From the NCBI RefSeq assembly GCF_002412165.1, contig NZ_NXIA01000010.1, forward strand, positions 1 through 64,000: a DNA stretch of 64,000 nt, given 5' to 3'. Origin of the DNA: Curtobacterium sp. 'Ferrero' (GTDB lineage: Bacteria > Actinomycetota > Actinomycetes > Actinomycetales > Microbacteriaceae). Every line of letters starts with the position of its first letter. Within the stretch, counting starts at the first letter, position 1. The notes beneath the pieces were generated by a model, which was given only the letters and a program-made list of their open reading frames with translations, made no database searches and was not told the DNA's origin. Positions 23,474 through 32,844 of the stretch are shown here, piece after piece. Made by a program: the position numbers and the translations under genes.

Positions 23474-24996
23474 GCGATGGCTCCGAGCGGTTCGTTCGAC
23501 GGTGGGATGATCCGCGCGCCCAGGTCGGGCGCCGACGGGAACTCCCGATCGTAGGGGAACATCGGGCGGGCGATCCGGTGGTGGCCGAGTCGCTCGAGGT
23601 CCTGGTCGACCCCGCCGGGCGTGAGCGCGAGCATCCAGTCGGCCGCCATGTCGAACAGCTCCGGCTCGAGGTACCCGATCTTCACGACCACGACGTCCGC
23701 GCTGCGCGGGTCGAGGTCGAGGTCGGTGAAGTCGTGCTCGTGGTGGTACGGCTTCCGCTGCCCGGTGAGGATCGCGAACACCGACCCGACCTGTAGCACC
23801 ACCTCGGTGCCGGCGTCACGGTCACCGTGCTTGACGGCGTGCACGCGGCCGGTCATCGTGATCGGCCCGGCGTGGACCGCGTCGACCGCCGCGCCTGCGG
23901 TCACCGTGATCGTGGCACCGACGCCGGCCTCCACCGCGGCGGCGACCGCCTCGGCACCGGGGACGCTCGCGTAGATGACGGTCGGGCCGTCGGGCGTGGC
24001 GAACGCCGGGTTCGCGAGCACCTGCGTGAGCCCCCACGTCATGTCGCCGGAGCCGCCCGCCGTCGGGTTGTCGCCGGAGTCCGAGACGAAGAACGGGTGC
24101 GCGGCCCCGGGTGCGAGCGCTGCGGCGAGGCACTCGTCGAAGCTGCCCGTCGGTGCGACGAAGACGAAGTCCTCGCGGACGTCCCAGAACGCGCGCGCGA
24201 GCCGCTCGGCACCCGCGGCGACGGCGTCCAGGTCCCACCCGGTGACGACGGTGACCGCGCGGTCCCGCGGCTGGTCGGCCCACGCGTACCCGACCCAGAT
24301 CGCCGCGTCGAGGACTCCCGGCGTCGCCTCGACCTCCGGTACCTGGGCGTAGAGGGACGCAGCGGGCTCGATCCGCGTGGACGTCTGCTCGCCGGGGAGG
24401 AGCACCGGGATCGGCACCCAGGCCTTCACCGGGCGCTGCTGTCCGACGGGCCGGGTCGTCAGCACGTCGACGAGGTTGCGGACCGCCCGCTCCTTCGTCT
24501 CGAGGGCGTCCTCGTGCGGGGCCATCCGGTAGCAGGTGACGAGGTCGACCTGGTGTGCGAGCTCCGCCGTGACGTTGCCGTGCAGGTCCATCGACGCCGA
24601 CACGACCACGTCCGGACCGACCACGGCCCGGATCCGGCCGAGCAGGTCGGACTCGGCGTCGTCGAGCCCCTCGACGACCATCGCGCCGTGGATGTCGTAC
24701 CAGAGGCCGTCGACCGGACCGATCGCCGCCAGCCGTGACACGATCTCGTCCGCGAGCGACTCGTACGCGTCCCGCGAGACGACACCACCCGGCAACGCGT
24801 GACCGATGAGGGCACCGCGGAACTCCGCCCGGTCCGCGTACGAACCCAGGAACGGGTACCGCGCGACCACCTCCTCGCCCCGGTCGGGGTGGAACGCCGG
24901 CGCGAGGGTGCGGGTCGGCGTGAAGGTCGAGGTCTCGATGGCGAGCCCCGCGATCGCGATGACGGGACGGCGTGCGGCGGACGTGGCTTCAGACAC
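23470..24996 (-). CDS. M81-family metallopeptidase (MlrC-like)
   Basis: 508 aa, the family length (DUF1485 plus MlrC C-terminal domain). Visible metal-site candidates are GLWYDIHGAMVVEG, VSASMDLHGNV, CYRMAPHED (Asp/His residues) and FFVSDSGDNPTAGGSGDM. The founding member MlrC is a zinc peptidase acting on linear microcystin; other substrates are unknown. GTG start within 8 nt overlap of the ROK regulator. Lies in an operon ROK-M81-CutC divergent from a family-5 ABC importer, so a peptide- or amide-bond cleaving step on the imported compound is a fair inference. Confidence 0.9.
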   Translation of the reverse strand: MSEATSAARRPVIAIAGLAIETSTFTPTRTLAPAFHPDRGEEVVARYPFLGSYADRAEFRGALIGHALPGGVVSRDAYESLADEIVSRLAAIGPVDGLWYDIHGAMVVEGLDDAESDLLGRIRAVVGPDVVVSASMDLHGNVTAELAHQVDLVTCYRMAPHEDALETKERAVRNLVDVLTTRPVGQQRPVKAWVPIPVLLPGEQTSTRIEPAASLYAQVPEVEATPGVLDAAIWVGYAWADQPRDRAVTVVTGWDLDAVAAGAERLARAFWDVREDFVFVAPTGSFDECLAAALAPGAAHPFFVSDSGDNPTAGGSGDMTWGLTQVLANPAFATPDGPTVIYASVPGAEAVAAAVEAGVGATITVTAGAAVDAVHAGPITMTGRVHAVKHGDRDAGTEVVLQVGSVFAILTGQRKPYHHEHDFTDLDLDPRSADVVVVKIGYLEPELFDMAADWMLALTPGGVDQDLERLGHHRIARPMFPYDREFPSAPDLGARIIPPSNEPLGAIA

Positions 24997-26212
24997 GGAC
25001 GCTCCTGTTCCTGGTGGTGGACTGCGGGATGGGGGCCGACAGCTCCTCGAGCGACGCGGCGAGTCCGCGCTGCAGGGCGAACTGGCCGGCGCCGACGAGC
25101 CCGGCGTCGGCGCCGAGCGACACCGGCTCGATCGCCAGGTGCTGCGTCATCAGCGGGTGGCAGCTCTCGTAGAGCTGGCTCCGCACGGCGGCGATGAACG
25201 GGTCGAGCGTCGAGAGGATGCCGCCGAGGTAGACGGCGTCGGGGTTGAAGAAGTTCACGTTGGCGGCGAGCACCTCGCCGAGGTACCGGCCCGCGAGCCG
25301 CACCGCGCGGGTCGTCTCCGGGTGCGCGTCCTGGGCGAGCCGGACGACGTCGGCGGTGGACGCGACGTCGACGCCCGCGGCGGACAGGATCCGCACGAGG
25401 GCGGCGCCGGACGCCACGGTCTCGAGGCAGCCGGTGTTGCCGCACGAGCACGGGGTGTCGCCGGCGGCGTCGATCCGGACGTGCGTGATGTCGCCCGCCG
25501 AGCCGGTGGCGCCCCGGTAGAGCCGGCCGTCGATCACGATGCCGGCCCCGATCGCGGAGCCGGCCTTGATCGTGATGGTCTGCCGCCTGGCCGGGTCCTG
25601 CACGGTCTGTTCGCCCGCCGCCATGCAGTTCGCGTCGTTGTCGACCACGGCCGGCAGCCCGAAGCGCTCGGTGAGCCACGCCGCGACCGGGAAGCCGTTC
25701 CAGCCGGGCATCCGGCTCGGCAGGTCGACCACGCCGGCGTCGACGTCGACCGGTCCGGGCAGGCTCAGTCCGACGCCGCGCAGGCCGGCACGGCCGCGCT
25801 CGTCCGCGAGCCGCTCGAGCAGCCCGGCCAACCGTGCCAACCCCGCGCTCGGACCCTCGGAGAGCGCGAACGGGACGTTCGCGACGGACTCGAGCGCGCC
25901 TCCCGGCAGGACGATGCCGACCCGGGCGTGCCCGCCGCCGACGTCCGCGGCGACCGCGTACTCGTCGGCGCCGCCGATGCGCAGCACCTTGCGGGGGCGT
26001 CCGCCGGTGGAGACGTCGGTGCCCTCCTCGGCGAGCAGGCCGTGCGCGAGGAGCTGGCCGACCACGTGCGACACCGTCGACGGCGCGGCGGAGAGCAGCG
26101 CCGCGATCTCGGTGCGGCTCGAGGCCTGTCCCGACGCGACGAGTTCGAGCACGCGGGCGCTGAGGTCCGGCACGACTTTCTCCAATCCGGCCGAAACAGG
26201 TGCGACGACCAT
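24989..26212 (-). CDS. ROK-family transcriptional repressor
   Basis: 407 aa. N-terminal MarR-like winged helix (ARVLELVASGQASSRTEIAALLSAAPSTVSHVVGQLLAHGLL) joined to a ROK sugar-kinase-like domain (AVAADVGGGHARVGIVLPGG, SLPGPVDVDAG, VVDNDANCMAAGE, zinc motif CSCGNTGCLE). The kinase-like domain binds a sugar or sugar phosphate as inducer. Divergent from the ABC solute-binding protein across 168 bp, so it most likely represses both arms. A ROK kinase closes the other arm. Confidence 0.93.
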   Translation of the reverse strand: MVVAPVSAGLEKVVPDLSARVLELVASGQASSRTEIAALLSAAPSTVSHVVGQLLAHGLLAEEGTDVSTGGRPRKVLRIGGADEYAVAADVGGGHARVGIVLPGGALESVANVPFALSEGPSAGLARLAGLLERLADERGRAGLRGVGLSLPGPVDVDAGVVDLPSRMPGWNGFPVAAWLTERFGLPAVVDNDANCMAAGEQTVQDPARRQTITIKAGSAIGAGIVIDGRLYRGATGSAGDITHVRIDAAGDTPCSCGNTGCLETVASGAALVRILSAAGVDVASTADVVRLAQDAHPETTRAVRLAGRYLGEVLAANVNFFNPDAVYLGGILSTLDPFIAAVRSQLYESCHPLMTQHLAIEPVSLGADAGLVGAGQFALQRGLAASLEELSAPIPQSTTRNRSVRV

Positions 26213-26380
26213 CGATCGCCGCGAGCCTAACGGGCAGAACGCTCATCCCACCCTTTCGCCCGAACGGCAGTAACAGACTATTTACACAGAGATGTTTGTT
26301 TTTTCGACGCGTTTGGCCATTGACTGTCCGGCAGCACCTCCCGAAGCACCACACCACCCTGAAGCACAAGGAGACACCGC
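26213..26380. promoter_or_regulatory. Divergent promoter region, A/T-rich
   Basis: This gap between the ROK repressor and the solute-binding protein holds the most A/T-rich stretch of the area (about 26270-26310, with TATTTACACAG and TTTGTTTTTT). It is where both promoters and the ROK operator must lie. I cannot assign a convincing -35/-10 pair or a clean operator. AAGGAG lies 7 nt before the ATG at 26381. Confidence 0.5.
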
Positions 26381-28177
26381 ATGTCGAAGCCCCGTCGCTG
26401 GGCGCTCCTCACCGGAGCCGCGATCGCCGTGAGCGCGCTGCTCGCCGGCTGCTCCGGAGGGGGCAACGCCTCGTCCGGGAGCAACTCCGACGAGATCAAC
26501 TACGCGCTCCCCGCCAACTTCACGCCGAACTGGATCCTGCCGATCGGCACCGCCGCGCACCTCAACACGAACAACGGCTCGATCGCCCAGTCGCTCTACG
26601 AGCCCCTCGTCGCCTACGACGGCTCCACCGGCAAGATCGCCTGGAACAAGGCCGGCTCCGTCGCGACGGACGCGAAGTTCGCCGACGACTCGAAGAGCGT
26701 GACGATCACCCTCGGCGACCGGCACTGGTCGGACGGCAAGCCGATCACGAGCCGCGACGTCGAGTTCTGGTTCAACCTGATCAAGGCGAACAAGGACCAG
26801 TGGGGGTCGTACTCCGAGGGCAAGGCCCCCGACAACTGGACGTCCTTCAAGGCCGTCGACGACACGCACTTCACGATCACCTTCGACAAGGCGTACAACC
26901 CCGACTGGATGCTCGCCAACCAGCTCAGCCACATCATCCCGCTGCCGCAGCACGCGTGGGACAAGACGAGCGCGAGCGGCTCGGTGGGCAACGCCGACGA
27001 GACGACCGACGGTGCGAAGCAGGTGTGGAAGTACCTCAACACCGCTGCCGGCAAGATCGGCGACTACGCCACCGACGACCTCTGGAAGACGATCTCCGGG
27101 CCGTACGGGGTGAGCTCGTTCTCGACGGCCGGCAAGGTCACCCTGACCGCGAACAAGAAGTACGACGGCGGCGAGAAGCCGTCCATCACGACCGTGAACC
27201 TGCTGCCGTTCACCTCGGCCGACGCCGAGGTCAACGCGGTCCGGTCCGGTGCCGTCGACTACGGCTACATCAACGCGACCGACATGGACCAGAAGGCGTC
27301 GTTCGAGTCCAAGGGGTACGAGGTGAAGCCCTGGACCGGATGGGCGATCACGTACATGCCGTACAACTTCAACAACCCGACGATGGGGGCCGTCTTCAAG
27401 CAGCTGTACGCCCGTCAGGCCGTGCAGATGTCGATCGACCAGACCTCGCTGTCGAAGGTCGTGTTCAACGGCACCGCCACCTCGACCTACGGTCCGATCC
27501 CGCAGGCGCAGGAGTCCGACTACGTGTCGAGCGTCCAGAAGGACAACCCGTACCCGTTCAGCACGTCGAAGGCCAAGGCGCTCCTGACCAGCCACGGATG
27601 GACGGAGCAGGGCGGCACGATGGTCTGCACCGACCCGGGCACGTCCGACAGCCAGTGCGGCGACGGCGTCACCAAGGGCACGAAGTTCACCATGAACGTG
27701 CTCTCGCAGTCCGGGTCGAACGTCACCGACAACATGATGAGCGCGATCCAGTCCTCGCTCGCGAAGACCGGCATCGGCTTCACGATCAAGACCGCGCCGG
27801 TGTCGAGCGTCCTCTCGCAGACCCCGACCTGCACGAGCGACCAGGCCAGCTGCGACTGGGACCTGTCGTTCTTCGGCACCGCCGGCAGCTGGTACTTCCC
27901 CGCCTACCCGACCGGTGAGTCGCTGTTCCAGACCGGCGGCTCGGCGAACTTCGGGTCGTACTCGAACAAGGAGGTCGACCAGCTCATCGACGCGACGACG
28001 ACCTCGCCCGACCCCACCGCCGTGCAGGACTACAGCGCCGCGGTCGCGAAGGACCTGCCGGTGATCTGGCTGCCGGAGCCGGACTACCAGATCTCCGTCG
28101 TCAAGCAGGGGCTGACCGGGTTCGACCAGGACTCCCTCGCGAACTTCCACCCCGCGCAGTGGAAGTGGTCGAAGTAG
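26381..28177 (+). CDS. ABC transporter substrate-binding lipoprotein, family 5
   Basis: 598 aa. Lipoprotein signal: MSKPRRW, hydrophobic core, LLAGC lipobox with Cys24. The mature protein has the SBP_bac_5 layout: INYALPANFTPNWILPIG, NGSIAQSLYEPLV, YTVKPWTG-like central part, QAVQMSIDQTSL and a C-terminal NKEVDQLID. Family-5 proteins bind peptides, nickel, and in many actinobacteria oligosaccharides or amino-sugar compounds. Flanked by ROK proteins, so a sugar-containing ligand is likelier than a plain peptide. First gene of the importer operon; a strong hairpin follows. Confidence 0.95.
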   Translation: MSKPRRWALLTGAAIAVSALLAGCSGGGNASSGSNSDEINYALPANFTPNWILPIGTAAHLNTNNGSIAQSLYEPLVAYDGSTGKIAWNKAGSVATDAKFADDSKSVTITLGDRHWSDGKPITSRDVEFWFNLIKANKDQWGSYSEGKAPDNWTSFKAVDDTHFTITFDKAYNPDWMLANQLSHIIPLPQHAWDKTSASGSVGNADETTDGAKQVWKYLNTAAGKIGDYATDDLWKTISGPYGVSSFSTAGKVTLTANKKYDGGEKPSITTVNLLPFTSADAEVNAVRSGAVDYGYINATDMDQKASFESKGYEVKPWTGWAITYMPYNFNNPTMGAVFKQLYARQAVQMSIDQTSLSKVVFNGTATSTYGPIPQAQESDYVSSVQKDNPYPFSTSKAKALLTSHGWTEQGGTMVCTDPGTSDSQCGDGVTKGTKFTMNVLSQSGSNVTDNMMSAIQSSLAKTGIGFTIKTAPVSSVLSQTPTCTSDQASCDWDLSFFGTAGSWYFPAYPTGESLFQTGGSANFGSYSNKEVDQLIDATTTSPDPTAVQDYSAAVAKDLPVIWLPEPDYQISVVKQGLTGFDQDSLANFHPAQWKWSK

Positions 28178-28193
28178 GTCGCTGACGCGACCA

Positions 28194-28239
28194 GGCCGGG
28201 AGGCACGGTGCGGGTCCGACCCGCACCGTCCTCCCGGCC
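28194..28239 (+). terminator. Intercistronic hairpin between binding protein and permease
   Basis: Long stem (28194-28216 with 28218-28239, one bulged C) between the binding-protein gene and the first permease. It carries the GGGAGGC core of the repeated hairpin family. In an operon this position usually gives partial termination or mRNA stabilisation, leaving more binding protein than permease. Confidence 0.75.
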
Positions 28240-28271
28240 CACCCACCAGCCACCCCGATGACGGAAGCCCC

Positions 28272-29231
28272 ATGACCACAGCCCTGTACCTGCTCCGGCG
28301 CGTGCTGCAAGCGCTCGCCGTGGTCCTCATCGTCACGATCGTCGTGTTCTGCCTGCTGCACGCCCTGCCGGGCGGCCCCGCCCGCGGCGTCCTCGGCGTC
28401 TCCGCGACGCCCGCCCAGATCGCCACCTTCAACCAGGCCCAGGGCCTCGACCAACCGCTGCCGATCCAGTACGTCCGGTTCCTCGGACGCCTGCTCAGCG
28501 GTGACCTCGGCACCTCGTACACCCTCAACGAACCGGTCGCGCAGCTCATCGTCGAGCGCCTGCCGAAGACGCTCGTGCTCACCGGCCTGTCCGCCGTGCT
28601 CGGGCTCGTCATCGCGATCCCGGTCGGCATGTGGCAGGCCGTCCGCCGCAACGGAGCGGTCGACTACGCGGCGACGGCGCTCGCGTTCGTGTTCTACTCC
28701 ACGCCGGTGTTCTTCCTCGGCCTCGTGCTCATCATCGTGTTCAGCCAGCAGCTGCCGTGGCTGCCGTCGCAGGCGCCGAGCGGCTCCACCCTCGCCGAGG
28801 TCTTCCAGGACCCGGCCGGCCTCGTGCTCCCCGTCGTCACCGGGGCGCTCGCGATGATCGCGGTCTTCAGCCGGTACATGCGGGCCGCGACGCTCGAGAA
28901 CCTCCAGGAGGACTACGTGCGCACCGCCCGCGCCGGCGGCGCCTCGACCGCGACGATCCTCCGGCGGCACGTCTTCCGGAACTCGCTCACCCCCGTCGTC
29001 GCGATGCTCGGCTACTACCTGCCGGTGCTGTTCGGCGGGGCGCTCGTCACCGAGCAGCTGTTCAACTACCCCGGCATGGGCCTGCTCTTCTGGAACGCGG
29101 CCCAGACGTCGGACTACCCGACGCTCCTCGGGTGCGTCCTCGTCATCTCGATCGCGACCGTCATGGGCACGCTGCTCGCCGACGTCGCGCAGTCCCTCAT
29201 CGATCCCCGAGTGAAGGCGGGCCGCGCATGA
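28272..29231 (+). CDS. ABC transporter permease, DppB/OppB type
   Basis: 319 aa. N-terminal YLLRRVLQALAVVLIVTIVVFCLLHALPGGP, then about six membrane helices and the EAA loop near YVRTARAGGASTATILRRHVFRNSLTPVV. FGGALVTEQLFNYPGMGLLFWNA is characteristic of DppB. Pairs with the DppC-type gene downstream. Its stop overlaps the start of a 21-codon ORF by 4 nt. Confidence 0.95.
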   Translation: MTTALYLLRRVLQALAVVLIVTIVVFCLLHALPGGPARGVLGVSATPAQIATFNQAQGLDQPLPIQYVRFLGRLLSGDLGTSYTLNEPVAQLIVERLPKTLVLTGLSAVLGLVIAIPVGMWQAVRRNGAVDYAATALAFVFYSTPVFFLGLVLIIVFSQQLPWLPSQAPSGSTLAEVFQDPAGLVLPVVTGALAMIAVFSRYMRAATLENLQEDYVRTARAGGASTATILRRHVFRNSLTPVVAMLGYYLPVLFGGALVTEQLFNYPGMGLLFWNAAQTSDYPTLLGCVLVISIATVMGTLLADVAQSLIDPRVKAGRA

Positions 29232-29293
29232 CCACCGTCACGTCCCGCATCGACGCTGCGTCCACCTGCGACCTGAAGGGAGTCCTCGCATGA
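29228..29293 (+). CDS. Possible 21-aa coupling ORF between the permease genes
   Basis: MTTVTSRIDAAS... (21 aa), overlapping the DppB stop (ATGA) and the DppC start (ATGA). Its first 14 bases including the ATG (GCATGACCACCGTC, 29226-29239) recur exactly at the DppC start (29288-29301), which suggests a tandem duplication of the start region. It could keep ribosomes on the message between the two permeases. Whether the peptide itself matters is unknown. Confidence 0.35.
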   Translation: MTTVTSRIDAASTCDLKGVLA

Positions 29294-30183
29294 CCACCGT
29301 CCAGGTCCCGCCGGAGGCACCCACCGCCCCCGTCGCCGTCGCCTCCACCGGCCTCCGGCTCGCCGTCCGTCGTTTCCGGCACAACACCCTGGCGGTCATC
29401 GGCCTCGTCGTCATCGTCGCCGTCGTGCTGTTCTGCTTCGTCGGACCGCTGCTGTACCCGACCGACCAGACGCACACCCAGCTGTCCCAGGTGAACCTCG
29501 CCCCGGGCGGCGCCCACCTGCTCGGAACGGACGCGGTCGGCCACGACGTCCTCGGTCGCCTGATGTACGGCGGCAAGGTCTCGCTGCTCGTCGGCATCGC
29601 CGCCGGCGTCCTCGCGACCGTCGTCGGCACGCTCTGGGGATCGGTCGCCGGGTACGTCGGCGGGTGGGTGGACGCCGTGATGATGCGCGTGGTCGACGCG
29701 GGCATCGCCATCCCGGCGCTGTTCATCCTCCTCGTCATCTCCGCCATCACCACGCCGGGCGTCTGGGGCCTCGTCGTCATCCTCGGCCTGGTGTCGTGGC
29801 TGGTGCCGTCCCGACTCGTCCGGGCCGAGACCCTGACGCTGAAGAACCGCGACTACGTGCTCACGCTCCGCGCCATCGGCGGCTCGCACGCCCGCGCCAT
29901 CGGCAAGCACCTCCTGCCGAACTCGGTGTCCACGATCGTCGTGGCCGCGACGTTCCAGGTGGCCGACGCGATCCTGCTCGTCGCCTACGTGTCGTACCTC
30001 GGCCTCGGCGTGCAGCCGCCCGCGACCGACTGGGGTGGCATGCTGTCGGCGGGACTCACCGCCGCCTACTCGGGGCGCTGGTGGCTCATCGTGCCGCCGG
30101 GTCTCGCCGTAATCCTCGTCGTCTGCGCGTTCAACGCCGTGGGCGACGGTCTCCGGGACGCCTTCGACGTGAGGGGCCGCTGA
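29290..30183 (+). CDS. ABC transporter permease, DppC/OppC type
   Basis: 297 aa. N-terminal Pro/Ala segment, then FRHNTLAVIGLVVIVAVVLFCFVGPLLYP, LLGTDAVGHDVLGRLMYGGKVSLLVGI (DppC signature), EAA loop DYVLTLRAIGGSHARAIGKHLLPNSVSTIVV, and LSYLGLGVQPPATDWGGML-like end. AAGGGAG upstream of the ATG. Stop overlaps the ATPase start by one nt. Confidence 0.95.
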   Translation: MTTVQVPPEAPTAPVAVASTGLRLAVRRFRHNTLAVIGLVVIVAVVLFCFVGPLLYPTDQTHTQLSQVNLAPGGAHLLGTDAVGHDVLGRLMYGGKVSLLVGIAAGVLATVVGTLWGSVAGYVGGWVDAVMMRVVDAGIAIPALFILLVISAITTPGVWGLVVILGLVSWLVPSRLVRAETLTLKNRDYVLTLRAIGGSHARAIGKHLLPNSVSTIVVAATFQVADAILLVAYVSYLGLGVQPPATDWGGMLSAGLTAAYSGRWWLIVPPGLAVILVVCAFNAVGDGLRDAFDVRGR

Positions 30184-31877
30184 TGTCCATCCTGACCACC
30201 ACCGACCTCGGCGTCTCCTTCCGGACCGAGTCGGGGCCCGTCGACGCCGTCCGGGGCGTCACCCTGCACGTCGAACCGGGGGAGACCCTCGCGCTCGTCG
30301 GGGAGTCCGGCTCCGGCAAGTCGACCGTGGCGCTCGCCGCGATGGGCCTGCTCTCCGGCAATGCCACCGCGACCGGCAGTGCGGTCGTCGACGGGCACGA
30401 GATCGTCGGCGCGCCGGAGTCCGCGCTCCGGTCGATGCGCGGGTCGACCGTGTCGATGGTCTTCCAGGAGCCGGCGACCGCCCTCGACCCGCTCACCCGC
30501 GTCGGCGCGCAGATCGCGGAGGTCATCCGGAACCACCGCGACGTCTCCGCCGCCGAGGCCGCGGCGCACGCGGTCGACCTGCTCGACCGCGTCGGCATCC
30601 CGTCACCGCGCGACCGCGCCCGGGCGTTCCCGTTCCAGCTGTCCGGCGGGCAGCGGCAGCGCGTCGTCATCGCGATGGCGATCGCGAACGAACCGAAGCT
30701 GCTCATCGCGGACGAACCGACCACGGCGCTCGACGTCACGGTGCAGGCCGAGATCCTCGAGCTCCTCCGTTCCCTGGCGGCCGACACCGGCACCGGCGTG
30801 CTGCTCGTCACGCACAACATGGGCGTCGTCGCGGACTTCGCGGACCGCGTGGCCGTCATGCTGCAGGGCGAGATCGTCGAGACCGGGGGCGTGGAGGACG
30901 TCCTGCTCCGTCCCGGGCACGAGTACACGAAGCGGCTGCTCGCCGCCGTCCCGCGGCTGCAGGTCGGCGTGGGCGAGCGGGTCGCGCCCGACGCGACGGC
31001 CCCGTCCGGTGCTCCGGGTGCGTCCGACCCGGCCGGGAGGCCCGACCCGGCCCCGGTGGTCGACCTGCGGGACGTCTCGGTGACGTTCGGGCGCGGGGCG
31101 CGCGCCGTGCACGCCCTGCGCGGTATCGACGTCGTGGTGCACACCGGCGAGACCGTCGGCCTCGTCGGCGAGTCCGGCTCCGGGAAGTCGACCGCGGCGC
31201 GGGTCGCGCTCGGGTTGCAGAAGCCGACCTCCGGCAGCGTGCACCTCTTCGGCACCGACCTCGCCCGTGCCCGCGGACGCGACCGCCGGGCACTCCGGTC
31301 CGGGATCGGCGTCGTGCTGCAGGACCCCGTCGCGTCGCTCGACGCCCGGATGTCCGTCGCCGAGTGCATCGCGGAGCCGCTCGCCGTCCACCGTCGCGGG
31401 ATGTCGTCCGCCGACCGCCGTCGCCGCATCGACGAGGTGCTCGACGCGGTCCGGCTACCCCGTGCCCTGGCCGCCCGTGCACCGCGGGAGCTCTCCGGCG
31501 GGCAGCGGCAGCGGGTCTCCCTCGCCCGCGCGCTCGTCCTGTCCCCGCGGCTCCTGGTCGCGGACGAGCCGACCAGCGCACTCGACGTGAGCGTGCAGGA
31601 GACCGTGCTCGAGGTGCTCCGTGAGCTGCAGGACGACCTCGGCTTCGCCTGCCTGTTCGTCTCCCACGACCTCGCCGTCGTGCAGGAGTTCGCCGAACGC
31701 GTCGTGGTGATGCGGCAGGGCGTCATCGAGGAGCAGGGCGCGTGCACCGCCACGCTCGTGCACCCCGAGACCGACTACACCCGACGGCTCCTCGCCGCCG
31801 TCCCCGTCCCCGACCCCGTGGTGCAACGGCAGCGCCGGGCAGACCGGCTCGCGACCCTCGCGGCGGTCGCCCCGTGA
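30183..31877 (+). CDS. Fused ABC ATPase (DppD-DppF type)
   Basis: 564 aa carrying two complete nucleotide-binding domains in one chain. First domain: Walker A GESGSGKST (about residue 40), signature LSGGQRQRV, Walker B LLIADEPTTALD, H-loop VTHN. Linker rich in Ala/Pro about 270-290. Second domain: GESGSGKST, ELSGGQRQRVSLARAL, LLVADEPTSALD, VSHD. Each half ends with the oligopeptide-transporter extension (PGHEYTKRLLAAVPRL; PETDYTRRLLAAVP). This powers the two permeases. Such fusions are common in actinobacteria. Confidence 0.95.
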   Translation: MSILTTTDLGVSFRTESGPVDAVRGVTLHVEPGETLALVGESGSGKSTVALAAMGLLSGNATATGSAVVDGHEIVGAPESALRSMRGSTVSMVFQEPATALDPLTRVGAQIAEVIRNHRDVSAAEAAAHAVDLLDRVGIPSPRDRARAFPFQLSGGQRQRVVIAMAIANEPKLLIADEPTTALDVTVQAEILELLRSLAADTGTGVLLVTHNMGVVADFADRVAVMLQGEIVETGGVEDVLLRPGHEYTKRLLAAVPRLQVGVGERVAPDATAPSGAPGASDPAGRPDPAPVVDLRDVSVTFGRGARAVHALRGIDVVVHTGETVGLVGESGSGKSTAARVALGLQKPTSGSVHLFGTDLARARGRDRRALRSGIGVVLQDPVASLDARMSVAECIAEPLAVHRRGMSSADRRRRIDEVLDAVRLPRALAARAPRELSGGQRQRVSLARALVLSPRLLVADEPTSALDVSVQETVLEVLRELQDDLGFACLFVSHDLAVVQEFAERVVVMRQGVIEEQGACTATLVHPETDYTRRLLAAVPVPDPVVQRQRRADRLATLAAVAP

Positions 31878-32821
31878 GCGGCTCGGTCCTCGCCGGTGTC
31901 GACGTCGGCGGCACCAACACCAAGGTCCTGCTCACCACGACCGACCTCGACGTCGTCGACCGCGTCGACCTGCCGACCCCAGCGCACGCCGGCGGGGCGG
32001 CGATCGTCGCGACCGCCCTCGGGGCCGTGACGGACCTGCTCGACCGGCACCGGGCCTCCCTGACGGGTGTCGGGGTGGGTGCCGCCGGCGTGGTCGACGC
32101 GACGACCGGCACTGTGCTCGTGACCGGCAACTCGTTCACCGGCTGGGCGGGGTTCGGAGTGACGGCCGCGGTGACGGCCGCCCTCGGGGTGCCCGCGACG
32201 CTCGACAACGACGTGAACGCGTTCCTGCTCGGCGAGGTCGCCACCGGTGCCGTCGCCGGCCAGGCCGACGTGCTCGGGATGACCCTCGGGACCGGTGTCG
32301 GCGGGGCGCTCGTCCTCGGCGGGCGGCTCTTCGCGGGACCCCGCGGAGCAGCTGGGGAGATCGGACACGTGCCGGGCTTCGGGGACGCACCGTGCACGTG
32401 CGGGCAGGTCGGGCACCTCGAGACCCTGGCGGGTGCGCGGGGCATCGCCGACCGCTACGCCGAGCGCTCCGGGCGACGGACCACCGCGCTCGGGGTCGCC
32501 GAGGCCGCGCGAGCCGGGGACGCCGACGCCGCTGCCGTGTTCGAGCACGCCGGATGGGGCCTCGCGCGTGCAGCGCTGCTCACGGCGGGGATCCTCGACG
32601 TGACCACGGTCGTGATCGGCGGGGGGATCGCCCGCTCGTGGGACCTCCTCGAACCGGCCGTGGCCGCCGCGGTCGCCGCCGAGCCGCCCGTCAGCGGCGC
32701 GCCGATCCGGTTCGCCCAGTCGGCCCTCGGCGCCGACGCGGTGGCGCTCGGTGCCGCCGCGCAGGTGCGTGACCGGGTGTTCGCGTCTGGGCCCGTCGTG
32801 GTGGAGGACTCAGCGGTGTAG
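31874..32821 (+). CDS. ROK-family sugar kinase
   Basis: 315 aa. GTG start overlaps the ATPase stop by 4 nt. ATP site VDVGGTNTKV near the N-terminus, phosphate-2 and catalytic region LDNDVNAFLLGE, zinc motif CTCGQVGHLET (CxCGxxGxxE type), and C-terminal VVIGGGIA. No helix-turn-helix, so it is a kinase rather than a repressor. Family members phosphorylate glucose, N-acetylglucosamine, N-acetylmannosamine or fructose. Encoded with the importer, it presumably phosphorylates the sugar freed from the imported compound. Confidence 0.92.
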   Translation: MSGSVLAGVDVGGTNTKVLLTTTDLDVVDRVDLPTPAHAGGAAIVATALGAVTDLLDRHRASLTGVGVGAAGVVDATTGTVLVTGNSFTGWAGFGVTAAVTAALGVPATLDNDVNAFLLGEVATGAVAGQADVLGMTLGTGVGGALVLGGRLFAGPRGAAGEIGHVPGFGDAPCTCGQVGHLETLAGARGIADRYAERSGRRTTALGVAEAARAGDADAAAVFEHAGWGLARAALLTAGILDVTTVVIGGGIARSWDLLEPAVAAAVAAEPPVSGAPIRFAQSALGADAVALGAAAQVRDRVFASGPVVVEDSAV

Positions 32822-32844
32822 CGCGGTACGACCGACGTCGGGTC

